Shown here piece after piece: positions 17,944 to 26,309 of a stretch of 64,000 bases of DNA. The stretch comes from Pigmentiphaga sp. NML080357 (GTDB lineage: Bacteria; Pseudomonadota; Gammaproteobacteria; Burkholderiales; Burkholderiaceae_B), in the NCBI RefSeq assembly GCF_002188465.1, contig NZ_NINW01000022.1:124001-188000 (forward strand). The letters run 5' to 3'. The notes below the pieces were generated by a model. That model saw only the letters and a program-made list of their open reading frames with translations, did not search any database and was not told where the DNA came from. The stretch's first letter is position 1, and every line of letters begins with the position of its first letter. Made by a program: the position numbers and the translations under genes.

Positions 17944-20900
17944 ATGCTAGAGAAAATCGTCCGCGCTGCCCTGCAGCAGCGGCTGATCATCGTCGTGCTG
18001 GCGGTGGTGGCCCTGGTCGTCGGCCTGGATGCCATGCGCAAACTGTCGGTCGATGCCTTTCCCGACGTCACCAATGTCCAGGTGCAGATTGCCACGGATG
18101 CCACGGGCCGCTCGCCTGAGGAGGTCGAGCGTTTCGTGACCGTGCCCATCGAGATCGCGATGACCGGCCTGCCGGGGCTGGAGGAAATGCGATCCCTGAA
18201 CAAGCCGGGACTTTCGCTGATCACGCTCGTATTTACCGATGCCACGGATGTGTACTTCGCCCGTCAGCTGGTAATGGAGCGGCTGATCGAGATCGGTTCG
18301 CGCATGCCCACCGGCGTCACGCCCGTGCTCGGACCGGTTTCCACCGGCCTGGGGGAGGTCTATCAGTACACGCTGGACCGGCCCGACGACGGCGACCGTG
18401 AATTGACCCAGAAGGAACTGACGGAGCGGCGCATCGTCCAGGATTGGGTGGTGCGGCCCATGCTGCGGTCCATTCCCCAGGTGGCCGAAATCAATTCCCA
18501 GGGCGGCTACGTCAAGCAGTACCAAGTGCTCGTGAACCCGGACCGCATGAGCCACTATGGCATCACGCTGCAGCAGGTCTACCAGGGCCTGGCGCGCAAC
18601 AACGCCAATTCGGGGGGCGGCATCCTGCCGCACTACGCCGAGCAGTACCTGATCCGCGGCGTGGGGCTGATCGAGAACCTGGGAGACATCGCCAACATCG
18701 TGCTGGCCGAATCCAACGGCACGCCGGTCTACGTGCGCGACGTGGCCGAGGTCACCATGGGCCACGAGGTGCGCTATGGCGCCCTGGTCAAGAACGGGGT
18801 GACGGAATCCGTCGGCGGCATCGTCATGATGATGCGCGGCGGCAACGCCAAGGAAGTGGTGGCGCGCATCAAGGAACGGGTGGCCGAGATCAACAGCCAG
18901 GGAATGCTGCCCGACGGCCTGCAGATCGTGCCTTATTACGACCGCAGCGAACTGGTCGACGCGGCCTTGTGGACCGTGGCCAAGGTGCTGATGGAGGGCG
19001 TGCTCTTCGTCGTCATCATCCTGTTCCTGTTCCTGGGCGACGTGCGGTCCTCGCTGATCGTCGTGGCGACCCTGGTCTTGACGCCGCTTCTGACCTTTTT
19101 CGCGATGAACAGGCTGGGCATTTCGGCCAACCTGATGTCGCTCGGCGGGCTGGCGGTCGCCATCGGGCTGATGGTGGACGGTTCCGTGGTCGTGGTCGAG
19201 AACGCCTTCGCCCACCTGGGCCACGCCAAGGACAGCGGCGAAAGCAAGGCCCGCATCATCCTCAAGGCGGTGGCCGAGGTAGCCACGCCGGTGGTGTTCG
19301 GCATCGGCATCATCATCCTGGTGTTCCTGCCGCTCATGACGCTGCAGGGCATGGAAGGCAAGATGTTCGCGCCGCTCGCCTACACCATTGCCATCGCGCT
19401 CGCCATTTCGCTGGTCCTGTCCCTGACGCTGTCGCCCGTGCTGTCCTCCTATCTGCTCAAGGGCGGGGCGGAGCACGATACGCGGGTCATCGCCTTCATG
19501 AAGCGCCACTACCTGCGCATGCTCGACTGGGTGCTGCGCAACGCCAAGAAGACGGTCCTGATGGCGGTACTGGCCTTCGCCGCGTCGCTCGCGATGCTGC
19601 CCTTGCTCGGAACGGCCTTCATCCCCGAGATGAAAGAAGGCTCCATCGTGCCAGGCATCAACCGGGTGCCCAACATCTCGCTGGAGGAATCCATCGAGCT
19701 GGAAAAGCAGGCCATGAAAATCGTCATGGGCGTGCCGGGCGTGAAATCGGCGATCTCCGGCGTCGGACGCGGCGAAAGCCCGGCCGATCCGCAGGCGCAG
19801 AATGAATCCACGCCCATCGTCAGTCTCAAGCCGCAGGACGAGTGGCCGGAAGGCTGGACGCAAGACACCATCGCCGACGAGATCCGCAAGCGGCTCGATG
19901 TCATCCCGAGCGCCCAGATCATCATGGCGCAGCCGATCTCGGATCGCGTCGACGAAATGGTGACCGGCGTGCGCTCGGACGTCGCGGTCAAGGTATTCGG
20001 CGAAGACCTCGACCGCCTGCTGCAAAAGGCGCAAGAGATCGCCCGCGTAGCCGAGACGGTGCAGGGCGCGCGCGACGTGCGCGTCGACCGGGTCAGCGGC
20101 CAGCAATACCTGTCGATCAATATCGACCGGCAGGCCATCGCCCGCTATGGCCTGAACGTTTCCGACGTGCACGACGTGATCGAGGTCGCCATTGCGGGCA
20201 AGGTGGCGACCGAGATCTTCGAAGGCGAGCGGCGCTTCTCGGCGGCGGTGCGTCTGCCCGAGGATTTCCGCGGCAGCGTGCCGGCCATCCGGCAGATACT
20301 GCTGACCACGCCGCACGGCGTGCGCGTGCCGCTGGAGAGCCTGGCCAGGATCGAGGTGCGCGACGGTCCGGCCCAGGTCAGCCGGGAAGGCGGCAAGCGG
20401 CGGGTGGTGGTCGCCATCAACGTGCAGGACCGCGACCTGGGAGGATTCGTGGCCGAGCTGCAGCAGACCGTGCAGGCCAAGGTCCAGCTGCCCACCGGCT
20501 ACTACCTCGAGTGGGGCGGGCAGTTCCAGAACATGGAGCGCGCGCTGGGACACCTGTCCATCATCGTGCCCGCCACCGTGGCCGCCATCTTCTTCCTGCT
20601 GTTCCTGCTGTTCAACTCGGTCCGCTATGCGACGCTGATCATCACCGTGCTGCCGTTCGCCTCCATCGGCGGGATCATCGGGCTGTTCGTCACGGGCGAA
20701 TACCTGTCGGTACCGGCCTCGGTGGGATTCATCGCGCTGTGGGGCATCGCCGTGTTGAACGGGGTGGTGATGGTGTCCTACATCCGCAAGCTGCGGATCG
20801 AGGGCAGGCCGCTGGCCGAAGCCGTGGTCGAGGGCGCGACCATGCGGTTCCGGCCCGTCATGATGACGGCCACCGTGGCCATGCTCGGCCTCGTGCCTTT

Positions 20901-21045
20901 CCTGTTCGCCACGGGGCCCGGGTCGGAAGTGCAGCGGCCGCTGGCCGTGGTGGTGATCGGCGGGCTGATCACCTGCACGCTGCTCACGCTGCTGGTGCTG
21001 CCCACGCTGTACCGCTGGTTCGATGAGGAGGCGCCGGAGGCATGA
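17944..21045 (+). CDS. Heavy-metal RND efflux pump (CzcA/CusA family)
   Basis: A 1033-residue proton-driven inner-membrane pump with two repeats of six helices and large periplasmic loops. The N-terminus MLEKIVRAALQQR and FPDVTNVQVQIAT are typical of the HME-RND group. In the TM4 motif the sequence is AIGLMVDGSVVVVEN with D412 and E419 matching CzcA Asp408 and Glu415, but the first acidic residue (CzcA Asp402) is Ala406. That, with GSVVVVEN instead of the CusA AIVMIEN, leaves metal specificity open. The operon ends in a PII-like gene, and a dispersed repeat begins 4 bp after the stop. Confidence 0.9.
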   Translation: MLEKIVRAALQQRLIIVVLAVVALVVGLDAMRKLSVDAFPDVTNVQVQIATDATGRSPEEVERFVTVPIEIAMTGLPGLEEMRSLNKPGLSLITLVFTDATDVYFARQLVMERLIEIGSRMPTGVTPVLGPVSTGLGEVYQYTLDRPDDGDRELTQKELTERRIVQDWVVRPMLRSIPQVAEINSQGGYVKQYQVLVNPDRMSHYGITLQQVYQGLARNNANSGGGILPHYAEQYLIRGVGLIENLGDIANIVLAESNGTPVYVRDVAEVTMGHEVRYGALVKNGVTESVGGIVMMMRGGNAKEVVARIKERVAEINSQGMLPDGLQIVPYYDRSELVDAALWTVAKVLMEGVLFVVIILFLFLGDVRSSLIVVATLVLTPLLTFFAMNRLGISANLMSLGGLAVAIGLMVDGSVVVVENAFAHLGHAKDSGESKARIILKAVAEVATPVVFGIGIIILVFLPLMTLQGMEGKMFAPLAYTIAIALAISLVLSLTLSPVLSSYLLKGGAEHDTRVIAFMKRHYLRMLDWVLRNAKKTVLMAVLAFAASLAMLPLLGTAFIPEMKEGSIVPGINRVPNISLEESIELEKQAMKIVMGVPGVKSAISGVGRGESPADPQAQNESTPIVSLKPQDEWPEGWTQDTIADEIRKRLDVIPSAQIIMAQPISDRVDEMVTGVRSDVAVKVFGEDLDRLLQKAQEIARVAETVQGARDVRVDRVSGQQYLSINIDRQAIARYGLNVSDVHDVIEVAIAGKVATEIFEGERRFSAAVRLPEDFRGSVPAIRQILLTTPHGVRVPLESLARIEVRDGPAQVSREGGKRRVVVAINVQDRDLGGFVAELQQTVQAKVQLPTGYYLEWGGQFQNMERALGHLSIIVPATVAAIFFLLFLLFNSVRYATLIITVLPFASIGGIIGLFVTGEYLSVPASVGFIALWGIAVLNGVVMVSYIRKLRIEGRPLAEAVVEGATMRFRPVMMTATVAMLGLVPFLFATGPGSEVQRPLAVVVIGGLITCTLLTLLVLPTLYRWFDEEAPEA

Positions 21046-21049
21046 CGAA

Positions 21050-21132
21050 CCCACCCCTACGCGCTGCGCGCGCCCCTCAAGGGGCGGCACTGGCGGACCG
21101 GCGGAGCCGGATCCGCGGTGCCCTGGGGCGGT
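21050..21132 (+). repeat. Dispersed stop-proximal repeat, single unit (R1)
   Basis: A single unit reading CCACCCCTACGCGCT, then GCGCGCCCC-TCAA-GGGGC, TGGCGGACCGGC-GGA-GCCGGATCCGC and GTGCCCTGG. It starts 4 bp after the czcA stop. The core GGACCGGC-GGA-GCCGGATCC folds as a small hairpin with one bulged A. The same core occurs at 38543, 57865 and 59935, where units are paired as inverted repeats. Confidence 0.8.
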
Positions 21133-21211
21133 GGGGCGTTTTTGTGGGGCCCGTGGGTGATGTTGCCCGTCATTTCGGGCGGGTGGATTAGGCCAGATGA
21201 AGGAGGTTCGA

Positions 21212-21556
21212 ATGAAAGAGATCAAGGCGGTGATACGGCCGGCGCGGCTGGATGACGTGCGGGATGCGCTGATGCGGGTGCCGGGGTTTCCGGGGATGAC
21301 GGTGGCGCACGTGGAGGGCTGCAGCGCGCCGGCGCGGCATCAGCCGCAGAACCTGAAGGAGGAGCTCCTGGATTTCTCGCCCAAGGTGCAGATCGAGATG
21401 GTGGCAGCGGATGAGCATGCCGATGCGTTGTACGAGGCTCTGAAGCAGGCTGCTGCCACCGGCCATGTAGGGGATGGGCTGGTCTGGATGAGCGAGGTAC
21501 AACGGTGCGATTACGTCTGGCACCCTGGACAGGTGAGTGGGCGTCAGGCTGGATAG
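21212..21556 (+). CDS. PII-like signalling protein of the efflux operon (PII-NG type)
   Basis: A 114-residue GlnB/PII-fold protein: MKEIKAVIRPARLDDVRDAL at the N-terminus, KVQIEMVAADEHADAL and GHVGDGLVWMSEVQRC matching the C-terminal half. The canonical T-loop with the uridylylated Tyr is absent; the loop reads EGCSAPARHQPQNLKEELLDF. PII variants beside heavy-metal RND pumps have been described as a separate PII-NG group, and this location fits. Start 21212 is set by AAGGAGG five bases upstream; an ATG at 21197 overlaps that site. Confidence 0.85.
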   Translation: MKEIKAVIRPARLDDVRDALMRVPGFPGMTVAHVEGCSAPARHQPQNLKEELLDFSPKVQIEMVAADEHADALYEALKQAAATGHVGDGLVWMSEVQRCDYVWHPGQVSGRQAG

Positions 21557-21859
21557 GAAAGTACGGAACGGCTCAGCCATTGCGGTTGGCCGGACAACCG
21601 GACGGCGTATTTGTGCGGCTTCCCGGAAACCATGGCGGCGTCCGGGCCGATGTGCCATTGCTGCCAGGGCTGGCTTTCGATGGTATGGATGTTGCATTGA
21701 GGGCGTACTGCTCGGTACGGTAAGCAGGAACAGGCCGGGGCACGGGTGTGCCGACGGCAGCCGATTCGTTTGCGGAGAGGAGGGCTTGGGCGAATGACGT
21801 AGCGCCGCCGGTGCATCGAGGCGCGGCGGTGCCCGCAATGACAGATGTGTGTCGCGACG
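21557..21859. other. Gap without a recognisable gene
   Basis: About 300 bp after the PII-like gene with no credible coding frame, RNA gene or repeat core. Only scattered short hairpins are seen, for example CTGCT...AGCAG near 21709-21728. It ends in the large inverted repeat at 21860. Confidence 0.6.
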
Positions 21860-21916
21860 AAAAATGCCCCCGCGCCAGGCCCTTCGGGCCGGCGCCGCTC
21901 CCCGGGGGGCGTTTTT
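21860..21916. terminator. Large bidirectional terminator-like inverted repeat
   Basis: AAAAATGCCCCC at the left pairs with GGGGGGCGTTTTT at the right (one mismatch), enclosing a second perfect hairpin GGCCC-TTC-GGGCC. With A-run and T-run on opposite sides it could end transcription from either direction. It lies 40 bp before the acylase gene, so it would insulate that gene from the metal operon. Confidence 0.75.
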
Positions 21917-21956
21917 GCCTTGGGGCGGCCCGGCGACAAAAAAATCGGAGACAACC

Positions 21957-24449
21957 ATGAACTGGTACAGACGAGTCCGGTGGTCGGCCATGGCCGCCAC
22001 TGCGTTGCTGCTTGTTGCCTGTGGCGGGGGAGGCGACGACGGATCGCCAGGAGGACCAGGAGGCCCCGGAGGGCCGGGCGCGCAGGTGCCTGGGGTCAAG
22101 GAAGCGGTCGAGATCGTCCGGGACCGCAACGGTGTCTCCCACATATTCGCGCAGAACGAGCGCGATCTGTTTTTCGCACAGGGCTATAACGCCGCCCGCG
22201 ACCGCCTGTGGCAACTGGACCAGTGGCGCCGCCGCGGCGAAGGCAAGATGGCCGAGCAGTTCGGCCCGCGCTTCGTGCAGGCCGACCGCGCCGCGCGCCA
22301 GTTCCTGTTCCGCGGCGACCTGAACGCCGAATTCGCCAGCTACCATCCGAAGGGCAGGGAAATCCTGACGGCGTTCGCCGACGGCATCAATGCCTATATC
22401 GACGAGGTGAAGGCCAATCCCGACAAGCTGCCGATCGAATTCCGGCTGACCGGTACCGAGCCGGGACGCTGGTCGCCCACTTCGTCGCTGATCCGCATCT
22501 ACGGCATCACGCGCAACGTCAGCACCGAGATCTCGATGGCGCGGCGCATCGCGGCGGTGGGCCTGCCCACGACCCAGGAACTGACCGAGCAGGAGCCGCC
22601 GGAGGCGCTGCAGGTGCCCGCGGGCCTGGAGCTGTCGACGCTGACCCCCGCCATCCTCGCGGATTACCAGCTGGCGCGCAACGGCCTGTCGTTCGAGGCC
22701 GGCGATTTCCCGCGCAGCCCGTTGTCGGGGCCCGAGCGGGATCGACTGGCCGCGGCCCTGTCGGCCAGCAACGGCACGGCGGCGCGCGAGCCCGAAGAAT
22801 TGCTGGCGCTGCAGCACGAGAGCAACAACTGGACCGTCTCGGGCAGTCGGACCGCGTCCGGCAAACCCATCCTGGCGGGCGATCCGCACCGGGCGATCAG
22901 CATGCCCTCGCTGCGCTACATGGTGCACTTGCACGCGCCGGGCTGGAACGTGATCGGCGCCGGCGAGCCGGCATTGCCGGGAGTCTCGATGGGCCACAAT
23001 GAACGCATCGCGTTCGGCCTGACGATCTTCGCCTTTGGCGACGAGGAAGACCTCTACGTCTACGAGACCAATTCCGCCAATCCAGACCAGTACCGCTACA
23101 ACGGGGGCTGGGAAACGATGAAGCGGGTCGAGGAGACGGTGTCCGTGCGCGGACAGGCCGACCAGAAGGTCACCCTCAAGTTCACCCGGCATGGGCCGGT
23201 CGTGTACGAAGACATTGCGGGCCGCAAGGCCTACGCAGTGCGCGCGGCCTACCTGGAGTTCCCGGGCACGGCGGCTTACCTGGCCAGCTTGCGGCTGAAC
23301 CAGGCCAGCAACTGGGCCGAGTTCACGGCAGGCATGGCGAGCCATTTCACGCCGGGCGAGAACATGGTGTATGCCGACGTGGACGGCAACATCGGATGGT
23401 TCGGCGGTGCGCTCGTACCCATCCGTCCCAATGCCGACTGGTCCGGACTGCTGCCGGTGCCGGGCGACGGCCGCTACGAGTGGGCAGGCCACCTGTCCGG
23501 CACTTTGCTGCCGCGTGTACTGAACCCGAGCGACGGCTTTTTCGCGACCGCCAATCAGTTCAACGTGCCGCGCGACTATACCTACCGGGAACTGAGCAAC
23601 ACCGTGGGATGGGCCGAGCCGTATCGCTACGACCGCATCGTCGAGGTGCTCAAGGCCTCGAACCAGCACACGGTGCAGGACTCGGCCAAGCTGCAAATCG
23701 ATCAGTTGTCGATCCCGGCGCGTACGCTGGTGCCGATGCTCGCCGGCCTGAGCTCGGCCGATCCGGACGTCGCGGAAGCCTTGCAACGCCTGCGCGCCTG
23801 GGACTACGTGGCGACCGTCGATTCGGTGGCGGCCTCCATCTTCGAAGTCTGGCTGCCCAAGGTCACGGCGCAGGTGACCAGCCTGGTGGTGCCGCCCGCC
23901 GGACGTTCGGTGTTCGGCTCGCTGTCCAAGCCCGTGGTGTTCGCGCGCCTGGCCGCGCCGGACGCGGTATTCGGCGCCGATCCGGTGGCCGGGCGCGACA
24001 AGCTGCTGCTGGATACGCTGAAAGCGGCGATGACCGATCTGAAGACGAAGGCGGGCAACGACGTATCGGCCTGGAAGTGGGGATCGCTGCACCATATCCA
24101 GTTCGAGCACGAACTGGCGGAATTCCTCGCGCCGGGCCTGGCCGGGCAACTGGCGACGCAGCGTTTCCCGGTCGGCGGCACCGGCGATACCGTGCATCGC
24201 GCGTCCTACCGGAGTTCCGATTTCCGGGTGACCAGCGGGGCCTCGTACCGGCAGGTCATCGACCTGGGCGATTGGGACAAGTCGCTGGCCATCAACGTCC
24301 CCGGGCAATCGGCCGACCCTGACAGTCCGTACTACGACAACCTGCTGGAGGCCTGGGCCAAGGGCGATTATTTCCCGATGGCCTTTACCCGCGGCGCGAT
24401 CGACAGCATCAAGGCCGACACCTGGACGCTGCGTCCTGCGGCGCGTTGA
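21957..24449 (+). CDS. Penicillin-acylase-family (S45) N-terminal nucleophile hydrolase, lipoprotein
   Basis: An 830-residue Ntn hydrolase precursor. The lipobox LLVACG (Cys at about residue 21) is followed by a Gly/Pro/Asp linker, then the alpha chain (EIVRDRNGVSHIFAQNERDLFFAQGY). The beta-chain nucleophile is Ser289 in HESNNWTVSGSRTASG, where self-cleavage before Ser would free its amine; GKPILAGDPHR follows as in the family. Such enzymes cleave amides such as beta-lactam side chains or acyl-homoserine lactones, and the substrate here is unknown. Start 21957 follows CGGAGACAACC. A small secreted protein gene follows at 10 bp. Confidence 0.92.
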   Translation: MNWYRRVRWSAMAATALLLVACGGGGDDGSPGGPGGPGGPGAQVPGVKEAVEIVRDRNGVSHIFAQNERDLFFAQGYNAARDRLWQLDQWRRRGEGKMAEQFGPRFVQADRAARQFLFRGDLNAEFASYHPKGREILTAFADGINAYIDEVKANPDKLPIEFRLTGTEPGRWSPTSSLIRIYGITRNVSTEISMARRIAAVGLPTTQELTEQEPPEALQVPAGLELSTLTPAILADYQLARNGLSFEAGDFPRSPLSGPERDRLAAALSASNGTAAREPEELLALQHESNNWTVSGSRTASGKPILAGDPHRAISMPSLRYMVHLHAPGWNVIGAGEPALPGVSMGHNERIAFGLTIFAFGDEEDLYVYETNSANPDQYRYNGGWETMKRVEETVSVRGQADQKVTLKFTRHGPVVYEDIAGRKAYAVRAAYLEFPGTAAYLASLRLNQASNWAEFTAGMASHFTPGENMVYADVDGNIGWFGGALVPIRPNADWSGLLPVPGDGRYEWAGHLSGTLLPRVLNPSDGFFATANQFNVPRDYTYRELSNTVGWAEPYRYDRIVEVLKASNQHTVQDSAKLQIDQLSIPARTLVPMLAGLSSADPDVAEALQRLRAWDYVATVDSVAASIFEVWLPKVTAQVTSLVVPPAGRSVFGSLSKPVVFARLAAPDAVFGADPVAGRDKLLLDTLKAAMTDLKTKAGNDVSAWKWGSLHHIQFEHELAEFLAPGLAGQLATQRFPVGGTGDTVHRASYRSSDFRVTSGASYRQVIDLGDWDKSLAINVPGQSADPDSPYYDNLLEAWAKGDYFPMAFTRGAIDSIKADTWTLRPAAR

Positions 24450-24459
24450 GGGGGGGGCG

Positions 24460-24792
24460 ATGCGCAAGGGGATTCTCGTCTCGGCGGCAGTCGCGCTCGG
24501 GGTGCTGCTGGCGGCCGGCGCCATGGCCGCCAGCCGGGTGACGTTGCTGGTGCTCAACGTCCCCGACAGGCAGGCGACGCTGCTGGTCAAGCGCAGCCCG
24601 GCGCTCGGCATGGGCTGGCTGGAGTCGGAGACCACGCTGTGCCGGCGCCAGCAGCCCGGTTCGCCGCTGCACTCGGTCATGCTGCCGCCCGCCTTCTGCC
24701 CGTTGGCCTTGGCCACCAGCCCGGAGACGCGCGGAGAAAGCCTGCTATTGAGATTGCCCTACATGGGGTGGCTGCATCGGATGGCGGAATGA
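24460..24792 (+). CDS. Small secreted protein, unknown
   Basis: A 110-residue protein with an N-terminal signal (MRKGILVSAAVALGVLLAAG, cleavage after AMA about residue 23). The mature part is short and has two cysteines (TTLCRRQQ and AFCPLAL) that could form a disulphide. I do not recognise the family. It is only 10 bp behind the acylase gene, preceded by GAGGGGGGGCG, so the two are very likely co-transcribed. A role with the acylase is a guess from position alone. Confidence 0.65.
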   Translation: MRKGILVSAAVALGVLLAAGAMAASRVTLLVLNVPDRQATLLVKRSPALGMGWLESETTLCRRQQPGSPLHSVMLPPAFCPLALATSPETRGESLLLRLPYMGWLHRMAE

Positions 24793-24813
24793 TGCCCGCC
24801 GCGCGTGCGCGGG

Positions 24814-25308
24814 TCAGTTTCCGCGCACGCGCTGGTAGCTGACGAAGTCGTACGCCAGCCCGTCCTCGGGCGGCTGCGGCTCGCGGGCCGTCTCGCGCCA
24901 CTGGCCCGCAGGCAGCGGCGGGAAATACGCATCGCCCGGCACGTCCGCATGGACTTCCGTGGCGATGATACGGTCGGCCCGCTCCAGGGCCGCCGCGTAG
25001 ATCTGCGCGCCGCCGATGACGTATATCTGCTCGGCTTGCCCCGCGGCAGCCAGGGCTTCGTCCAGGGTATGCACCACCGTCGCGCCGGCCGCCGCATAGG
25101 CGGGATCGCGGGTGACGACGATGTTCTGCCTGCCCGGCAGTGGCCGGCCCAGAGATTCCCAGGTCTTTCGACCCATGACGATGGGGTGGCCGAGCGTGGT
25201 GCGCTTGAAGTGGGCGAGATCGCCGCGCAGGCGCCAGGGCAGGGCATTGTCGCGCCCGATGACGCGGTTGCTGGCGTAGGCGACGATGAGGATGAGCGGG
25301 GCGGGCAT
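24814..25308 (-). CDS. folA: Dihydrofolate reductase
   Basis: A 164-residue DHFR that makes tetrahydrofolate from dihydrofolate with NADPH. Family motifs are ILIVAYASNRVIGRDNALPW (the Met20-loop region), the catalytic acid D27-equivalent in RGDLAHFKRTTLG, PIVMGRKTWESLGRPLPGR and IYVIGGAQIYAAAL. It is convergent with the small secreted-protein gene and 30 bp downstream of the reductase gene on the same strand. thyA, its functional partner in folate cycling, is 10 kb away. Confidence 0.97.
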   Translation of the reverse strand: MPAPLILIVAYASNRVIGRDNALPWRLRGDLAHFKRTTLGHPIVMGRKTWESLGRPLPGRQNIVVTRDPAYAAAGATVVHTLDEALAAAGQAEQIYVIGGAQIYAAALERADRIIATEVHADVPGDAYFPPLPAGQWRETAREPQPPEDGLAYDFVSYQRVRGN

Positions 25309-25338
25309 GGCAAGAGGACGTCGATCGAAGCCTGCAGT

Positions 25339-26289
25339 TTACAGGTCTAGCACGAGCTCGGGGCCCTGCGCACGCGAGACACAGATGATCACATCCCGCT
25401 CCTGCTCGTCCTCGTCCAGGATGAAATCGCGATGTTCAGCCTGTCCGGCCAGCACTCGCGTGCGACAAGCCCCGCAGGTGCCGCTCTCGCATGAGCTGGG
25501 TGCGTCAATCCCGGCTTCGCGCAGTGCCGCCAGCATGGTGATGCCTGGGCGGACTTCGACGGTCAGGCCGCTGCGGGCGAGGCGGACGGTATACGGCCGG
25601 TCGCTTTCATGGGTGGGTTGCGCGCTGCCGAAATCCTCGAAGTGCAAGGTGCCGGCAGGCCAGTGCGACGCGGCTGTGCGTACGGCCTGCATCAGCCGGC
25701 GAGAGCCGCAGCAGTACAGGTGTTCGTCCTGCCCGCGTTCGGCAAGGAGGGCTGCGAGATCGAAGGCGCGCCGAGGGTCGCCGTAGGTATGGTGCAGCAC
25801 GGTGTGGGCAGCCATGGGGGACCGAGTGCAGTCATCCAGGAAAGCGGTCTGTCCGGGAGCGCGCGTCAGGTAGACCAGGCGGAACGGATGGCCGGCCGCC
25901 TGCAGATGGCGTGCCATCGAGAGCAGGGGCGTGATGCCTATGCCGCCGGCGATCAGCAGGCTGCGGCGGGCCGCGGTGGCCAACGGGAAGTAGTTCTGGG
26001 GCGCGGAGATGGACAACCAGTCCCCTTCCCGCGTCTGGTCCGTCAGGCTGAGCGATCCGCCCTGGCCGCGCGGCTCGCGCTTGACGGCGATGGCATAGTG
26101 CGAGCGCTCGAACGGGGCGTTGCTCAGCGAGTAGCGGCGCACCTGGCCCGCTGGGGTCTGGACGGCGATATGCGAGCCGGCGTCGAAGGCGGGCAGTTCG
26201 CCGTTTTCACGCCGCAGTTCGAACAGCCAGGTGTCCTGCGCGATCGATTGCTTGCGCGCGATGCGGACCCGCAGGGGAAGTGTTTCCAT
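25339..26289 (-). CDS. Phthalate-dioxygenase-reductase-type flavoprotein (PDR/VanB family)
   Basis: A 316-residue electron-transfer protein with an N-terminal flavin domain (RRYSLSNAP, residues 51-59), an NAD-binding part (AGGIGITPLLSM, about 114-125) and a C-terminal plant-type [2Fe-2S] domain with Cys267, 272, 275 and 303. It would pass electrons from NADH to the Rieske oxygenase encoded at 28289. It is the last gene of the leftward arm of the island, 20 bp after the dehydrogenase gene. Vanillate demethylase reductases are close relatives, so the name is set by context. Confidence 0.9.
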   Translation of the reverse strand: METLPLRVRIARKQSIAQDTWLFELRRENGELPAFDAGSHIAVQTPAGQVRRYSLSNAPFERSHYAIAVKREPRGQGGSLSLTDQTREGDWLSISAPQNYFPLATAARRSLLIAGGIGITPLLSMARHLQAAGHPFRLVYLTRAPGQTAFLDDCTRSPMAAHTVLHHTYGDPRRAFDLAALLAERGQDEHLYCCGSRRLMQAVRTAASHWPAGTLHFEDFGSAQPTHESDRPYTVRLARSGLTVEVRPGITMLAALREAGIDAPSSCESGTCGACRTRVLAGQAEHRDFILDEDEQERDVIICVSRAQGPELVLDL

Positions 26290-26309
26290 GGACGGTCTCC
26301 TGGCCGCGC

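Noticed and set aside
17947-21225. Long minus-strand open frame of over 1000 codons across the metal pump gene
   Set aside because: It is the shadow of the RND pump in a GC-rich genome: composition is His/Gln/Asp/Arg-rich, there is no family motif, and the plus-strand protein is clearly real.
21573-24716. Long minus-strand open frame across the acylase gene
   Set aside because: Low-complexity Arg/Gly/Ala-rich translation without motifs; the plus strand encodes a recognisable Ntn hydrolase.
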